Assembly: GCF_000337095.1 (NCBI RefSeq)
Contig: NZ_AOIV01000004.1
Span: 83,021-147,020, forward strand
DNA length: 64,000 bases
Source of the DNA: Halogeometricum pallidum JCM 14848
GTDB taxonomy: Archaea > Halobacteriota > Halobacteria > Halobacteriales > Haloferacaceae
Direction of reading: 5' to 3'
The translations under genes were made by a program, and so were the position numbers. The notes beneath the pieces were generated by a model. That model was not told the origin of the DNA, made no database searches, and saw only the letters and a list, made by a program, of their open reading frames with translations. Below, piece after piece: positions 53,140-61,623 of this stretch (within the stretch, counting starts at the first letter, position 1; the number at the start of each line of letters is the position of its first letter).

Positions 53140-54307
53140 GCGACGTTACGGCCGCCGACGCGTCCTCGCGGGCCTCGGCGCCGCGGGTCTCTCGGGCCTC
53201 GCCGGGTGCGGCGGGTTCACCCCCGAGCAGAACGAGGCGACCGGTACCGACGGCGCCGGGAACGGAACCGTCGGCGGGACGGCGGGGGACTCCTTCGGGG
53301 AGTTCCGCGGTTCGGGCCCCCTCGCGGAGGGACGCGGTGACGTCGGCGGGACGGCTATCGCCGACCTGCCGGACCTCAGCGGCGAGTTGACCATCTACCT
53401 CGGCGGCGGCGAGGGCGGCCTCTACCGCGACCTGTTGGCGAGATTCGAGGGGATGTACGACGACTTCAGTTACAACGCGCGCGAGTCCGGGACGTCCGAC
53501 GCGGCGAACACGCTCATCAACGAAGGGTCGGCGACACCCGCCGACGTGTTCTGGTCGGTCGACGCCGGGTCGCTGGCGGCCGTCGCCAACCGAGGACTCA
53601 CCGCGAAACTCCCCTCGAACGTCGTCGACCCGGTGCCCGACGAGTTCCACCCTGACGACCAGTGGGTCGGCACCGCCGGCCGCGCCCGCGCCGTTCCGTA
53701 CAACACCTCGGCGCTGTCCGGGGGAGACGTGCCCGACAGCGTGATGGAGTTTCCGAACTCCGAAGCGCTGGCGAACGCGATGGGTTGGGCGCCGACGTAC
53801 GGCGCGTTCCAGGCGTTCGTCACGGCGATGCGACTCATCGAGGGCGCCGACGCCACGCGCCAGTGGCTCCGCGGGATGCTCGACGCCGGCGTCTCCGAGT
53901 ACAACAACGAGTTCCTCGTCTCCAACGCCGTCGCCGACGGCGAACTCGACGCCGGATTCGCCAACCACTACTACGCCCTGCGCGTGAAGGCGTCCCGACC
54001 GAACGCGCCTCTCGACCTGGCGTTCACCAGCGGCGACGCCGGCGCCCTCATCAACGCCGCCGGCGCGGAGGTGCTCTCGGCCAGCGGGAACCAGGAACTC
54101 GCGTTCACGTTCGTCCGCCACCTGCTGTCGGCGGAGGCTCAGGAGTTCTTCGCCACGCGGACGTACGCATACCCGATGATTCCCGACATCCCGCCCGTCG
54201 GGGGCCTCCCCACCATCGACGAGTTGAACCCCCCGAGCATCGACCTGAGCCGACTGTCCGAGATTCAGCCGACGCTGGAACTGATGCGGGACGTGGGAGT
54301 GCTCTGA
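53132..54307 (+). CDS. Fe(III)-type ABC transporter substrate-binding lipoprotein
   Basis: This is a 391-residue Tat lipoprotein: GRRRVLAGLGAAGLSGLAGC has the twin-Arg motif and lipobox. The mature part is an FbpA-like (class II/III) binding protein: ELTIYLGGGEGGLYRDLL, ARAVPYNTSAL, and ANHYYALRVK with two adjacent Tyr, the typical Fe(III)-phenolate ligand pair of FbpA. The end SAEAQEFFATRTYAYPM is also family-like. The permease and ATPase follow directly. It should capture ferric iron (or a related oxyanion-metal complex) outside the cell. Spermidine or thiamine binding is less likely given the Tyr pair. Confidence 0.85.
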   Translation: MTERRYGRRRVLAGLGAAGLSGLAGCGGFTPEQNEATGTDGAGNGTVGGTAGDSFGEFRGSGPLAEGRGDVGGTAIADLPDLSGELTIYLGGGEGGLYRDLLARFEGMYDDFSYNARESGTSDAANTLINEGSATPADVFWSVDAGSLAAVANRGLTAKLPSNVVDPVPDEFHPDDQWVGTAGRARAVPYNTSALSGGDVPDSVMEFPNSEALANAMGWAPTYGAFQAFVTAMRLIEGADATRQWLRGMLDAGVSEYNNEFLVSNAVADGELDAGFANHYYALRVKASRPNAPLDLAFTSGDAGALINAAGAEVLSASGNQELAFTFVRHLLSAEAQEFFATRTYAYPMIPDIPPVGGLPTIDELNPPSIDLSRLSEIQPTLELMRDVGVL

Positions 54308-54322
54308 TGGGGGTTTCCTGAG

Positions 54323-55963
54323 ATGGTGTCGGACGGGGGGTTCGGCCGCGTCCGCCGACTGCTCGACGACGACGAACCCGGGACGGCCGTCGTCGTCCTC
54401 GCCGCCGCCGTCGCCGCCGCGGTGCTGTCGCCGCTGGTGTGGCTGCTCGTCGGCGCCTCGTCGCTCGACGCCGATGCCGCCGTCTCGCTTCTCACCTCCG
54501 GGACGGCGACGACGGTGCTGGTCAACAGTCTCGTACTCGCCGCCGTCGTCACCGCCGCCTCCGTCGTTCTCGGCGTCCCGCTCGCGGTGTTGACGGTGCA
54601 GACGGACCTCCCGTTCCGGCGGCTGTGGACGGTGCTCGCGGCGCTTCCGCTTGTCGTTCCGAGTTACATCGGCGCGTTCGCGTACGTCTCGGCGTTCGGT
54701 CCGAGCGGGGCGCTCGCGGACCTGCTCGCGCCGCTCGGTATCGGAATCCCGACGGTCTACGGCCTCGGCGGCACGGCGCTCGTGCTGACGCTCTTTACGT
54801 ACCCCTACGTCTTTCTCACCACGCGCGCCTCGCTGCTGTCGTTCGACGCGACGCAGTTGGAGGCCGCCCGGACGCTGAACCACACCTACCCCGAGGCGTT
54901 CCGGCGCGTCATCCTGCCGCAAATCGCGCCCGGGGTGACGGCGGGGGCGCTACTCGTCGCGCTGTACACCATCTCGGACTTCGGGACGCCCGCCATCATG
55001 CGCTACGACGTGTTCACGCGCGTCATCTACGTCGAACTGAACAGCTTCGGCGTCGGACGGGCGAACGCGACGCTGCTGTCGATGCAACTGCTCGCCGTGA
55101 CCGCCCTGATACTCGCCCTCGAATCGCGCGTCGGCGGCGACGCCGCCGCCGGTTACGGGACGCCCTCCTCCGTCGAGACGGTGGTCTCACTCGGTCGCTT
55201 CCGATGGGTCGCCGCCGCGGCCGCCGGGGGGGTGAGCCTGTTCACGCTCGCGCTTCCGGTCGGCATCCTCGGGATGTGGCTCGTCCGCTCGGGCCCCGGC
55301 TACGGCGGCGGCGGCCTCGCGTTCCACCCCGCGTTCGCGGCTAACTCGGTGTACGCGGCCGCGCTGACTGCCGGCGTGACGGTGCTGTTCGCCCTCCCCG
55401 TCGCCTACTACGCGGGGCGGTCGGAGTCGGCGTTCGCCGCTCTGGTCGAACGGGCGACGTACCTCGGCTACGCGATGCCGGGCGTCGTGCTGGGTCTGGC
55501 GCTCGTGTTCTTCTCCAGTCAGTGGCTCCGCGACGCCGTCGGTCCGACCGCCGCGCAACTCGTCTACCAGTCGCTCCCCCTGCTCGTCTTCGCCTACGTC
55601 GTCCGCTTCCTCCCGCAGGCCGTCGGGTCGACGCGCTCGTCGGTGCTCGGGGTGGACCGCGACCTCATCGGCGCGGCCCGGTTGCTCGGCGCCTCCCCGC
55701 GCCGCGCGTTCCGCCGGGTGACGCTCCCGCTCATTTCGCCGGGGCTGCTCGCGGGCGCGGCGCTCGTGTTCCTCACGACGATGAAGGAACTCGACACGAC
55801 GCTCATCCTCCATCCGACAGGGTTTACAACCATTGTGACCTACATCTGGCGAGTTCAAGAGGCCGGCTACTACGGCCGGGCGGCGCTGCCGGCGCTGGTC
55901 TTAATCGCCGTCTCCGGCCTCTCGATGATCCCGCTGCTCAGCGGAGGACGCGACGATGCGTGA
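54323..55963 (+). CDS. Fused-half ABC transporter permease (FbpB/ThiP type)
   Basis: This is a 546-residue permease made of two homologous six-helix halves, as in FbpB/ThiP, so one chain replaces two subunits. Each half has an EAA-loop: EAARTLNHTYPEAFRRVILPQI (near 188) and GAARLLGASPRRAFRRVTLPLI (near 455). Helices begin at about residue 22. It lies fifteen bases after the binding protein and overlaps the ATPase by eight bases. Together with these it forms a complete importer for iron. No additional domain is seen. Confidence 0.9.
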   Translation: MVSDGGFGRVRRLLDDDEPGTAVVVLAAAVAAAVLSPLVWLLVGASSLDADAAVSLLTSGTATTVLVNSLVLAAVVTAASVVLGVPLAVLTVQTDLPFRRLWTVLAALPLVVPSYIGAFAYVSAFGPSGALADLLAPLGIGIPTVYGLGGTALVLTLFTYPYVFLTTRASLLSFDATQLEAARTLNHTYPEAFRRVILPQIAPGVTAGALLVALYTISDFGTPAIMRYDVFTRVIYVELNSFGVGRANATLLSMQLLAVTALILALESRVGGDAAAGYGTPSSVETVVSLGRFRWVAAAAAGGVSLFTLALPVGILGMWLVRSGPGYGGGGLAFHPAFAANSVYAAALTAGVTVLFALPVAYYAGRSESAFAALVERATYLGYAMPGVVLGLALVFFSSQWLRDAVGPTAAQLVYQSLPLLVFAYVVRFLPQAVGSTRSSVLGVDRDLIGAARLLGASPRRAFRRVTLPLISPGLLAGAALVFLTTMKELDTTLILHPTGFTTIVTYIWRVQEAGYYGRAALPALVLIAVSGLSMIPLLSGGRDDA

Positions 55964-57257
55964 GGAACCCACCACCACGAACCGCGAGGAGACGCGTCGA
56001 AACCGAGACGAGGGCGTCAACGCCGATACCGATCCGGGCGCCGACTCACTCTCAGACACCGACGCGGAGAGCGAACGCGCCGAATCCGCCGCGAGCGCGG
56101 CGGACCCGAACCTGACCGACGGCGGCGCCGCCGTCGGCGCGCACGAGGACCCGGCTGTCGTCCCCGAGACGGCCGCGACCGACGACGACTCCGAGGCGGA
56201 CGCCGTGCTCGAACTGGAGGGCGTCGTCAAACGCTACGGCTCCGAGACGGCCGTCTCGGGGCTCGACCTGACCGTCAGGGAGGGCGAACTCGTCACGCTT
56301 CTCGGTCCGTCCGGGTGCGGGAAGACGACGACGCTGCGCATGATTGCCGGTCTGGAGACGGCCACGGAGGGAACCATCGCCGTCGGCGGCGACGTGGTCG
56401 ACGACGGGGGCACTCCGACGCCCCCCGAGGACCGCGACGTAGGGTTGGTGTTCCAAGAGTTCGCGCTGTTTCCCCACCTCAGCGTCGCCGAGAACGTCGC
56501 CTTCGGACTGGACGACCCCGACTCCGCCGAGGCGGAGCGCCGCACGTCCGACCTGCTCGAACTGGTCGGGTTGGGCGACTACGGCGACCGCTCGCCGGCG
56601 GACCTCTCGGGCGGCCAGCGCCAGCGGGTCGCCCTCGCGCGGTCGCTGGCCCCCGAACCCGACGTGCTCCTGCTCGACGAGCCGTTCTCGAACCTCGACG
56701 TGAGCCTCCGCGTGCGGATGCGTGAGGAGGTCAAACGAATCCTCGAGGAGGCCGGCGTCACCGCCGTCTCCGTCACGCACGACCAAGAGGAGGCGCTGTC
56801 CATCTCCGACCGCGTCGCCGTCGTCAACGACGGCCGGGTCGAACAGGTGGGGTCGCCCGGCGAGGTGTTCGAGAACCCCACTTCGCGGTTCGTCGCCTCC
56901 TTCCTCGGACAGGCGAGTTTCCTCCCCGCGACGGTGACCGACGAGGCCGTGGAGACGGCCGTCGGGTCGTACCACCGCGACCTGCTGACGGGTCTCGGGG
57001 ACGGCTACGCCGGCAGTAGCGTCGACGTGTTGGTCCGCCCGGACGACCTGCGAGCGACGCCCACCGCCGAGGGCGACGCCGACGGCACCGTCGTCCGCCG
57101 GCAGTACACCGGTCCGTCGTTCGTCTACCACGTCCGCCTCAACGACGGCACCGTCGTCCGCTGTCTCCACAACCACACCGAGGAGTTCGACGTCGGGGAA
57201 CCGGTCGCCGTGACGCTCGTGGCCGACCACGCCCTCGCGTGGTACCCCTCTCAGTAG
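55956..57257 (+). CDS. ABC transporter ATPase (FbpC/PotA type) with acidic N-terminal extension
   Basis: This is a 433-residue ATPase of the importer. Walker A GPSGCGKTTTLRMIAGLE (near 115), Q loop VFQEFALFPHLSV, signature LSGGQRQRVALARSLA, Walker B LLLDEPFSNLD and H-loop VSVTHDQEEALS are all intact. A C-terminal TOBE-like regulatory domain (about 320-433: SFLPATVTDE, VDVLVRPDDLRATP) is typical for FbpC and PotA. Unusual is an acidic disordered extension of about 75 residues before the domain. The start at 55956 overlaps the permease; a shorter in-frame start is not obvious. Confidence 0.9.
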   Translation: MREEPTTTNREETRRNRDEGVNADTDPGADSLSDTDAESERAESAASAADPNLTDGGAAVGAHEDPAVVPETAATDDDSEADAVLELEGVVKRYGSETAVSGLDLTVREGELVTLLGPSGCGKTTTLRMIAGLETATEGTIAVGGDVVDDGGTPTPPEDRDVGLVFQEFALFPHLSVAENVAFGLDDPDSAEAERRTSDLLELVGLGDYGDRSPADLSGGQRQRVALARSLAPEPDVLLLDEPFSNLDVSLRVRMREEVKRILEEAGVTAVSVTHDQEEALSISDRVAVVNDGRVEQVGSPGEVFENPTSRFVASFLGQASFLPATVTDEAVETAVGSYHRDLLTGLGDGYAGSSVDVLVRPDDLRATPTAEGDADGTVVRRQYTGPSFVYHVRLNDGTVVRCLHNHTEEFDVGEPVAVTLVADHALAWYPSQ

Positions 57258-59492
57258 ATGTCCGGCGGGTCGACGGACGATGACGGGTCGGTCGGCGCGT
57301 CCCCTGGCCTCGGGGCCGCCCTCGAACGCTTCGACCGCGGCCGACTCGCCGCGCTCTGTCTCGCACTCCTCGCCGCCGCCGTCGCCCTCCTCGTCGCGAC
57401 GGAGCTGTTTCCGTACCGCTCGCTGAACCACGACGAGGCGGTCTACCTCCAGCAGGCGGACCTCCTCCTGCACGGTCGACTGTTCCTCCGCCCGCCCGTC
57501 GAGGAGGCGTTCCGGCCGTGGTTCTTCGTCGAGAGCGACCGGGGCCTGTACCCGAAGTACGCTCCGGGACCGGCCGCCGTCTTCGCCCTCGGGAAGACCC
57601 TCGGCGGTTACCCGCTGGCGCTGGCGGGCGTCGCCGCCGCCCTCGTCGCGGGCGTCGCCGCCCTCGGCCGGGAACTGTTCGACGCCCGCGTCGGCGTCCT
57701 CGCGGGCCTCCTCTTGCTCCTCACGCCACTGTTCGTCGTCCAGTCCGGAGTCTACCTGCCGTACGCGCTGACGACGGCGTTGAACGTCGCGTTCGTCGTC
57801 GCGTACCTCCGGAGCGAGCGACGGCGGAGCCTCCGCGACGCGGCGGCCGCCGGCCTCGCCGTCGGCGCCGCCTTCTTCTCTCGCCCGTACACCGCCGTGC
57901 TGTTCGCACTCCCCTTCGTCGCGCACGCCGCCGTTACGCTCTTGCAGTCGGGCCGGAACGGTCGAATCGATCGCGCACAGATCGCCCGACGCCTCGTCAC
58001 CGCGACCGGCGGAACGGCTGGCGTGCTCGCCGCCCTCGGCTACAACGCCGTCGTCACGGGCGACCCGCTCGTGTTCCCGTACCTCGCGTTCGCCCCGGCC
58101 GACGGGCTCGGTTTCGGCCGCCGGGCCATCCTCGGCCACGAGGTGGTCTACACGCCCGAACTCGGCGTCCGCGCGAACGCGCTCGTCCTCGCGGACCTGT
58201 TCTCAGAGTGGGTCGTCGCCGGACGGACCGGCACCGTTCTCGCCGCTCTCGGCGTCGCTCTCGCTCTCTTCCGCCGCTCGGTCGTTCTCGGCGGACGCGC
58301 CCGTCCCGGCCTCCTCGCGGCGACGTATCTTACCGTCGCCGCCGGCAACGTCGCCTTCTGGGGGAACTACAACGTCCTCGGCGCCCTCGAAGACGGCTCG
58401 GACGGCCTCGTCCACTATCTCGGCCCGTACTACCACTACGATCTCATCGTCCCGACGGCGGTGTTCGCCGCCCTCGCCCTCGTCGTCGTCGCCGACCGCT
58501 TCCGGCGCGGCGTCGCCGTGCGCGCCGCAAACCGAGACGGGGTCGACGTCGGTCGAGCGCGCGCGCTCGCGACCCTCACCCTCGTGGTCTGCGCCGCCGT
58601 CGGTGGCGCCCTCGCCGTCTCGGCCGTCGACGAGGTGACCGACCGCGACGCCGCCGTGACCGCGGAGTACCGCGCGGCCTACGCCCCCTTCGCCGACGGC
58701 GATTCTCCGTCGGTCGCCTCGGTTCCGTCGCCGGCCAGCGCCTCGGGAGACGCCGTGGTGTTCCTCCCGACGCCGTACGGGCCGTGGCTGAACCACCCGT
58801 TTCAGACGCTCCGCAACGACGCCGACTACGACGACGGAGCGGTGTACGCGCTGGGCGATACCCGCGAACTCGCCGTCGCGGCGGCGTTCCCGGACCGCGA
58901 CCTCCGCCGGTACGTGTACGCCGGGTCGTGGGCGCCCACGGACGACTCGACGGTCCGAGCGGCCGTCGTCCCCGTCTCCCGTGTCTCGGGCGAACGGGTC
59001 GTCCTCGACGCGTCGTTCGGCCTCCCCGAGGGGGCCGAGAGCGCGACGGTCAGGGTACACGCCGACGGCGGGTCGGCGTACCTCGTCGCGGACGACGCGG
59101 AGGGGCCGGTCTCGCTGTCCGCGGCGGCCGCTCCGGGTCGGCTGACCGTCTCCGGTCCGGGGCTCGAACCCGCGTCCGGAAGCGGGGGCGACGACGGCGA
59201 GAACGGGAACGCGAGCGTCGTGCTTCCTCTCGCCGACGCCGACGAGGTGGCCGTCGAGGTGTTCGTCGAGACCGGCCCGGCGAGCGGGTTCGGCTACGAG
59301 GTGGTGTTCCCCGTCGAGCGCACCGACGACGGCGGGGTCCGCGCGCTCTCGCCCACCGTCGAGCGGTGTCCGGTACCGACGCGGTGCGTCCCGCGGGCCG
59401 TCGACGACTCCCCACCGGGCGTCGGGGTGAACGCGACGCTCTCGGACGGTTCGAATGCATCGAACGGGTCGAACGGGCCTGCGGAAGGGTAG
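57258..59492 (+). CDS. GT-C membrane glycosyltransferase-like protein
   Basis: This is a 744-residue protein with 9-11 helices in its first 450 residues and an exposed C-terminal domain. NHDEAVYLQQADLLLHGRLF (near 55) is the GT-C acidic motif seen in dolichyl-phosphate-mannose protein mannosyltransferases and ArnT. RPWFFVESDRGLYPKYAPGPAAVFAL follows. The tail (residues about 460-744) is a beta-rich domain with Asn-Gly/Ser-rich end (SNASNGSNG). It begins directly after the ATPase stop with no gap, so it belongs to the same transcript. It would transfer a lipid-linked sugar outside the membrane. The donor and acceptor are unknown. Confidence 0.75.
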   Translation: MSGGSTDDDGSVGASPGLGAALERFDRGRLAALCLALLAAAVALLVATELFPYRSLNHDEAVYLQQADLLLHGRLFLRPPVEEAFRPWFFVESDRGLYPKYAPGPAAVFALGKTLGGYPLALAGVAAALVAGVAALGRELFDARVGVLAGLLLLLTPLFVVQSGVYLPYALTTALNVAFVVAYLRSERRRSLRDAAAAGLAVGAAFFSRPYTAVLFALPFVAHAAVTLLQSGRNGRIDRAQIARRLVTATGGTAGVLAALGYNAVVTGDPLVFPYLAFAPADGLGFGRRAILGHEVVYTPELGVRANALVLADLFSEWVVAGRTGTVLAALGVALALFRRSVVLGGRARPGLLAATYLTVAAGNVAFWGNYNVLGALEDGSDGLVHYLGPYYHYDLIVPTAVFAALALVVVADRFRRGVAVRAANRDGVDVGRARALATLTLVVCAAVGGALAVSAVDEVTDRDAAVTAEYRAAYAPFADGDSPSVASVPSPASASGDAVVFLPTPYGPWLNHPFQTLRNDADYDDGAVYALGDTRELAVAAAFPDRDLRRYVYAGSWAPTDDSTVRAAVVPVSRVSGERVVLDASFGLPEGAESATVRVHADGGSAYLVADDAEGPVSLSAAAAPGRLTVSGPGLEPASGSGGDDGENGNASVVLPLADADEVAVEVFVETGPASGFGYEVVFPVERTDDGGVRALSPTVERCPVPTRCVPRAVDDSPPGVGVNATLSDGSNASNGSNGPAEG

Positions 59493-59502
59493 CGCGCGGC
59501 GC

Positions 59503-60201
59503 TCACCGACGCCGCCGGAGTCGCTCCTCGGCGCAGACGCGGAGGATGGACGCGGCTATCTCGCGGCCGCCGGCGAACGGGTCGAGTTTCGTCTCTCCGA
59601 GTCGCTCGGCGTACTCGATTGGCTCCTGTCGGACTCGGTAGCCCCGCATCGCCGGCCGGACGAGGAGTTCGGCGGACAGCCCCGTGTTCTCCGTCCACTG
59701 AATCGACTCGACCACGTCCTCGTGGTAGGCGCGCATGCCCGTCGTCACGTCGTACAGTCGCTCCCCGGAGAGGAGACTCGCCGTCGCCGCGAAGGCGCGG
59801 TTGCCCAGGCGGTTCAGCGCCGGCATCGCCTCGGCGCCGTGGTACAGTCGGTCGCCGCTCACCACGTCGTACCCCTCGTTCACCAGTTCGAGGAAGTCGG
59901 GGATGCGGTCCATCGGGTACGTGCCGTCGCAGTCGGTGGTGACGCGGACCGGGTTCGACGCCTCGGTCAGCGCCCGTTCCACCGCCGCCCCGTACCCCTT
60001 CGGGGGCTGTTTTACGACCGTCGCGCCGCGCTCTCGGGCGACGGCGGCGGTGCCGTCGTCGGAACTGTCGACGACGACCACCTCCGCCCGCCCCTCGGTC
60101 GCGGCGTCGACGTCCGCGAGGACCGACCCGATAGCCTCCACCTCGTTGTACGCCCCCATGACGACGCTCACGTCGCCGAGGTCGTACGCTCGCTCGGTCA
60201 T
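59503..60201 (-). CDS. GT2-family glycosyltransferase (dolichyl-phosphate sugar synthase-like)
   Basis: This is a 232-residue cytosolic GT2 enzyme with no membrane helix. Visible: VVMGAYNEVEAIGSVLADVD, EVVVVDSSDDGT, VVKQPPKGYGAAVERAL, TTDCDGTYPMDRIPDF (DxD-like) and GERLYDVTTGMRAYHEDVV. Haloarchaeal AglJ/DpmA-type enzymes transfer sugars from nucleotide sugars to dolichyl phosphate. Such a lipid-linked sugar could feed the GT-C protein encoded convergently. It has its own promoter with an iron-box-like site (60226-60239). The sugar is not predictable. Confidence 0.87.
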   Translation of the reverse strand: MTERAYDLGDVSVVMGAYNEVEAIGSVLADVDAATEGRAEVVVVDSSDDGTAAVARERGATVVKQPPKGYGAAVERALTEASNPVRVTTDCDGTYPMDRIPDFLELVNEGYDVVSGDRLYHGAEAMPALNRLGNRAFAATASLLSGERLYDVTTGMRAYHEDVVESIQWTENTGLSAELLVRPAMRGYRVRQEPIEYAERLGETKLDPFAGGREIAASILRVCAEERLRRRR

Positions 60202-60225
60202 ACACGCAACTCGACGGCGAATCTT

Positions 60226-60239
60226 TTAGGTGTGCCGAA
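60226..60239. promoter_or_regulatory. Second iron-box-like element upstream of the GT2 gene
   Basis: Read on the plus strand the site is TTAGGTGTGCCGAA, differing from a perfect TTAGG-N4-CCTAA palindrome at one position of the right arm. It lies 25-38 bases upstream of ATG 60201 and overlaps the expected TATA position. With the element at 51938-51951 it makes two promoters of one neighbourhood under the same predicted control. Confidence 0.45.
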
Positions 60240-60262
60240 AAATACTCCGAAGTCGCCGAGAG

Positions 60263-61294
60263 TTACCGCTGGGAGTCACGGAGGATGAGCGGTCCGATGG
60301 CGAGCGTCCGTTTCGCCACCGTGGCGATGCGGAGGATGTAGGAGGTAAACAGTAAGAACGGAATCAGCGTAAAGGTGAACGCCGCGCTCACGACCCACGT
60401 GATGACGGGCACGTCGAGGAACTGCGTCGATCCGAACGTCTCCGCGCCGACGAACGTGAGCATGACGCCGGCGACGAGGAGGGCGGGCACCGCGACGTAG
60501 AGGATGTACTGCGAGAGGTCGACCAGCGCCCACTGGAAGTACAGCGTCTTGATGTGCTCGCGGGCCGGACCGAACATCGACAGCGAGGTTCGGAGGTCAT
60601 CGAACGCCCGCTTCTGGTCGTCCGTGAGCGAGTCGCCGAACTCGCCGGTGATGCGCTCGACCTGGTATATCTTCCACGAGTAGTTGAAGTTGAGCGCGGC
60701 GAACAGCACCTCGAACGTCCCGAAGGAGGCGCCGTCCAACTCGTCTTCGACTTCCTGGGCGTTGCCGTGGATGCTGTCGACGAACTCCGTCACCTGTTCG
60801 CGCAGTTCCTCGTCGTCGCTCTCGGCGGCGAGTCGGTCGACCACCTCGCTCCGCCGTTCGGTCTCGACCACGAGTGCTTGGAGGAACGCGGAGGGGTCGG
60901 CCGGCACCGACTCCCCGAGCAGGTCCTTCGCGTACGTGCGGAAGTCCATCGCGTCGCTCATCCGCTCGCGCTGGTCGCCCAGCGGGCCGTTCTCCTGTGA
61001 GAGCACCAGTTGGTTGATGGTGATGACGAGCGTCGTCCCCGTGACGAGCACGCTGATCATCGTCGAGAAGATGGTCTCTATCGTGTCCGTCGATTTGATC
61101 TCTGCGTCCAGCGACGGCGCGAAGAAGACGCTGAAGAGGATGAAGCCGACGAAGATGAACAGCGCGAACGCCCCGGTCACGACCACCCGGTTCGCCTGCA
61201 GGAGGAGTTTGACTTTCAGTCGGCTCTCGTCGGCCCGCCCCCGCATCGTGTTCGCGGTGCCGATGTCGCTGCTGTCGCCACCGTCATCACTCAT
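60263..61294 (-). CDS. Uncharacterised membrane protein
   Basis: This is a 343-residue protein with four clear membrane segments (about 37-60, 80-100, 260-285 and 292-320). A large helical soluble part (about 110-255) contains charged coiled-coil-like sequence (RSEVVDRLAAESDDEELREQV). The long loop and two helical pairs resemble no family I can name. It overlaps the DUF4177 gene by eight bases, so both are in one transcript running from about 61530. The promoter box of the GT2 gene lies downstream of it. Confidence 0.7.
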   Translation of the reverse strand: MSDDGGDSSDIGTANTMRGRADESRLKVKLLLQANRVVVTGAFALFIFVGFILFSVFFAPSLDAEIKSTDTIETIFSTMISVLVTGTTLVITINQLVLSQENGPLGDQRERMSDAMDFRTYAKDLLGESVPADPSAFLQALVVETERRSEVVDRLAAESDDEELREQVTEFVDSIHGNAQEVEDELDGASFGTFEVLFAALNFNYSWKIYQVERITGEFGDSLTDDQKRAFDDLRTSLSMFGPAREHIKTLYFQWALVDLSQYILYVAVPALLVAGVMLTFVGAETFGSTQFLDVPVITWVVSAAFTFTLIPFLLFTSYILRIATVAKRTLAIGPLILRDSQR

Positions 61295-61502
61295 CGTCGC
61301 CCCCCGACTCGCTGTCGGCCGGCCGTTTCAGGACGATGAACTTCGTTCCACCTCCGACGTAGTCGAGCGTATCCGCGAGTTCCCACCCGTCCGCCCCGAG
61401 TTCGTTCAGCTTCTCGGCCGGGTCGCTCGTCTCTTTTTTCGTCTCCTCGCGCGGCGGGCGAAGCGTCCGATACTCCCACGTCCGCGTTTCGTTCGATGAC
61501 AC
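61287..61502 (-). CDS. DUF4177-like small protein
   Basis: This is a 71-residue protein. TWEYRTLRPP at the start and NELGADGWELADTLDYVGGGTKFIVLKRP at the end match DUF4177 (WEY...LN.LG.EGWEL). The function is unknown. GTG at 61502 was chosen because CTTATC, read on this strand, lies about 25 bases upstream; an ATG at 61535 would add eleven residues. It is co-transcribed with the membrane protein that follows. Confidence 0.75.
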   Translation of the reverse strand: MSSNETRTWEYRTLRPPREETKKETSDPAEKLNELGADGWELADTLDYVGGGTKFIVLKRPADSESGGDDE

Positions 61503-61623
61503 AGACCGGCGTTCGTCGCCGTGCGATAAGCGCATTGGGGCCGTCGGAACGACCCCGCCGGTTAAAGTGCTGGTTTATGGAGGCATAAGCTATAGCCCCC
61601 GTCTGGTCGACGCGTCTAGTTAG

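Noticed and set aside
52787-54922. A 711-codon minus-strand frame
   Set aside because: It is antisense to the substrate-binding protein, permease and glycosyltransferase genes, with an Arg/Gly/Glu composition unlike folded proteins.
56052-58139. A 695-codon minus-strand frame
   Set aside because: Antisense to the ABC ATPase and GT-C genes, which have intact family motifs.
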